Assembly (NCBI GenBank): GCA_034440575.1
Contig: JAOTOL010001550.1
Location: 213,501-277,500, forward strand
Direction: 5' to 3'
DNA length: 64,000 bases
Source: Imbricaverruca yamaguchii
Taxonomy: Eukaryota > Arthropoda > Thecostraca > Neoverrucidae
The notes under the pieces were generated by a model. The model had not been told where the DNA came from and did not search any database. It saw nothing but the letters and a program-made list of their open reading frames with translations. Below are positions 61,681 through 64,000 of this stretch, in pieces. The position numbers were made by a program, and so were the translations under genes. The number at the start of each line of letters is the position of its first letter. Positions within the stretch are counted from its first letter, which is position 1.

Positions 61681-62637
61681 CACATTTCATCGCCACAGTT
61701 GTTTCCGTACAAAACACTGATACAGACTTGTAACATCGCCATGCTCAACTTAATTGCAAAGACATAACGGACTGAAATCTAACTATTCAGAGTGATTAGT
61801 ACATGCTTTTTAGAGGACTGGCTACAATTGCTTCAACCAAAACCATACGATATCAAGATTTTTGGTATTACCAAAATGTATGTCAGGAGACATTGTTGTT
61901 CAGTAAGCAAGATAGTATGAATAATTAAATAATGAATAACTCTAAAAGCTGATGTAACATACAACGTTCATGCAACAACCGGGCAGCTACCGACACCATT
62001 GTGCGAATTCTCAGACTTCTACGTTTGATCAGCACATGTTGCAAACATCTGCAACAAAGTGCAGATGCGATATGATTTGGAGATCTTATGGATCAAAATA
62101 TGTGCTCCGGTGATACTAGCGAGTGATTAAACGATGTCGTGGTTTGCTATGCTTCCTCATATTCCAAGTCGTACGCATTACATGTTACAACACTGATGGC
62201 TTATAAAGGAGGTACTAACCGACTAGGAACAGCCTGAATATAAATCGCTAAAATATCTGCCTGTTTATGAAGTATGCAGAGTAAAATGGCATACCGCAAA
62301 TACACGAATGCTGACTAAATCTTAACAATTATTTGACTGACGTAATATAAATCTGAGAATTGGCCTTCAAACGTTAATTCGAAAGTTAGAAAACTAAGAG
62401 TCAGAAGTTGAAAGTTAGAATAAAAAATTGTATGATGATGCTTCGGCCAAAACATGCTTTTCATGTTTCCAACTTGCATGGAAAGAATTGGCAATTAACA
62501 ATTGCTCCCAATTAACAACTGGGAGGTGGGAAATGGTGAAGCAGCATGTAGAGATCGGCAGGGCGCTGTGGGGACTGACAGCCCGAACCCACATTTCTTA
62601 ATTACAAAGTTTCGATATTCATTTACATTTCTTGTAG
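61681..62637. other. AT-rich, no gene seen
   Basis: A sharp drop in GC after the island. Almost no open frames. It could be an intron between the CpG island and the exon-like blocks downstream, but that is conjecture. Confidence 0.4.
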
Positions 62638-62712
62638 CTTGTACGTGCCCCGTGCGCCACCACCGTTACAATCTGGTTCACGTCCCTGACAACCCTCAGC
62701 CCAGTGCTGAAG
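62638..62712 (+). CDS. Candidate internal exon 1, unrecognised gene
   Basis: An acceptor-like context (TTTACATTTCTTGTAG) precedes 75 nt, and a donor-like GTAAATGG follows. In the frame CT|TGT ACG it reads CTCPVRHHRYNLVHVPDNPQ, then PSAE, and ends one base into a codon. The next block starts with the two bases that complete Gly, so the two join in frame across a 186-bp intron. I do not recognise the family. Short blocks with GT-AG borders occur often by chance, but phase agreement plus good context makes this the most gene-like spot in the window. Confidence 0.3.
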
Positions 62713-62898
62713 GTAAATGGACGGCGTGGTAATGTCGGATCGTGGTGAAGCTCGTGGGACGCCGCCAGGTCGGCGTTCAGAGTTCGGAGAGTTAAGCCGA
62801 GAGAGGGAGTTGGGCTGTACCCCGTCCCAGTTCCGCTCAGTCCTATTAGCCGATCAGTAGAACAACATGCATTACCTAGTGACTAATGGTTTTCACAG

Positions 62899-62978
62899 GC
62901 GGAGGAACGTGCGGATCCATGGCAGAGTATAGGTCACAGTTGAGGCAATTTCTGTACAATGAGCATCCAAAGTTCAAG
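62899..62978 (+). CDS. Candidate internal exon 2, unrecognised gene
   Basis: The acceptor is TGGTTTTCACAG and the donor is AAG|GTAGTT. After the split Gly codon the 80 nt read GGTCGSMAEYRSQLRQFLYN, then EHPKFK, ending in phase 0. Composition is typical of a soluble helical segment. A 35-bp minisatellite begins about 65 bp downstream, in what would be the next intron. No third exon was found. Confidence 0.3.
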
Positions 62979-63042
62979 GTAGTTTTGTCGCCCAGGGGGC
63001 ATTGCATACCAGTACCCCATTGCACTGGCCACGTTGGTTACG

Positions 63043-63320
63043 ACGACTGCACACAGTGCTGCACTGCATGACAATGATGACCTGTTCACGGTACTGCACC
63101 GTAGGCCACCGATGGCTTGCACACAATGCTGCACCTTATGCCACCGATGACCTGTGCACAGTACTGCACTGTATGACACTGATGACCTGTACACAGTACT
63201 GCACTGTACGCCACCAATGACCTCTACGCGGTACTGCACCGTATGCCACTGATGGCCCGTACACAGTACTGCGCTGTATGCCGCCGATGGTCCGTACACA
63301 GTACTGCACTGTATGCCGCC
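63043..63320. repeat. 35-bp minisatellite, about 8 copies
   Basis: Units of about 35 bp have the core CAGTACTGCACTGTATGCCA plus CCGATGACCTGTACA. Identity is about 80-90%. Frames of 71-143 codons across it are artefacts. Confidence 0.93.
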
Positions 63321-64000
63321 GATGCGTGCGGTAAAACTTACATCCCCGCGCCAAAGTGCATCCAAGCTGCAAGGAGCTGCGATGTATTCACAAGTGGGCT
63401 GTGCTCATTTTGCATTGGTGCCGGCCGCCGCTCCGGTAATGGGGACAGCTCGACATGATGGATGGTCCGGTGGCGCTGCGGTGGCACCGCTGGCGGCCGC
63501 GTCGGCCCTGTAGTTAATATGCCGGCGGATAACTCCGACACCTCAATCACCCTCGCCGGCATCCTTTTCACGGGTCATCGATCGCGCCCGTCCTTCTCCG
63601 TGCATCCCTTACAGGTTGTTCGCATGACATGGGACACACATACCACCAGCATCCTCACAAGACGGACGCTTTTCAGTTCACGCTGTTGAAAAGATGTGAA
63701 CGAAAGCCGAGGTGGGACCTGTGCCCAGCCTCCAGCAGTACACACGTTACTACAAACACACCTCGTCGTCGTAGGCTCACTCTGGTTCTCCAGAAGCATA
63801 TGTACGGTATACAATTATACCGCATATGTGCTTCAGTATACATTTGTCAGATCGGACAAACATTGTTATCGATAACAATGTTGCGTTCTCAATTGGCGTG
63901 ATTTTGATCTACGCAAAACATCGGATTCAGTCTTTCATTCACAGCTGTTGGCTCAACATTACGATGATTGTGTTGATATTCTTCTACACCGCAACGGGAT
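63321..64000. other. No recognised gene
   Basis: Moderately GC-rich to about 63600, then AT-richer. Overlapping frames of 66-90 codons on both strands have no known domain. A short imperfect palindrome around ATGTACGGTATACAATTATA (about 63800-63825) is visible. The window ends without a recognisable feature boundary. Confidence 0.4.

Overview
This window looks like nuclear DNA of an animal, probably an invertebrate. The evidence is a tRNA-derived SINE with target-site duplications, the 3' end of a CR1-like LINE, long (TA)n, (CT)n and (GT)n microsatellites, CpG-island-like stretches with CRE and E-box motifs, and no dense or operon-like coding. I cannot name the species. I recognise no complete protein-coding gene, rRNA or functional tRNA. 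The long open frames (up to 468 codons) lie in tandem arrays whose units lack stop codons, or in GC-rich islands, and I do not call them genes.

The dominant content is tandem repeats. At least fifteen unrelated minisatellite families occur, with units of about 17, 31, 55, 28, 26, 41, 25, 33, 15, 30, 40, 60, 50, 35, 55, 28, 24 and 35 bp. The largest are the 41-bp array (17.5-18.8 kb), the 35-bp array (46.4-47.6 kb), the 26-bp array (14.6-15.6 kb) and the 24-bp array (58.8-59.6 kb). Three long (CT)n tracts, at 8.3, 55 and 60 kb, all have the pyrimidine strand on top. Two of them follow closely downstream of a GC-rich minisatellite.

Mobile-element traces are scattered. A foldback structure at 5.8-6.1 kb has perfect 74-bp arms around a TA tract. 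A MITE-like palindrome lies at 30.9-31.1 kb. Two copies of one SINE family (34.2 kb minus, 57.6 kb plus) each keep target-site duplications. A CR1-like LINE 3' end lies at 51.4-51.65 kb. A 180-bp dispersed repeat has copies at 33.3 and 43.7 kb, and the first copy holds an intact 40-codon reading frame ending in a hydrophobic segment.

CpG-island-like DNA occurs at about 10.0-10.5, 29.5-30.3 and 60.8-61.7 kb. The 29.5-30.3 kb island carries three perfect CRE palindromes, an E-box and an RFX-like half site, so it is the best candidate promoter. The best hint of a spliced gene is a pair of short phase-compatible exon-like blocks at 62638-62712 and 62899-62978. A weaker single exon-like block lies at 28234-28392. 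The rest is AT-rich intergenic or intronic-looking DNA with only short chance reading frames.
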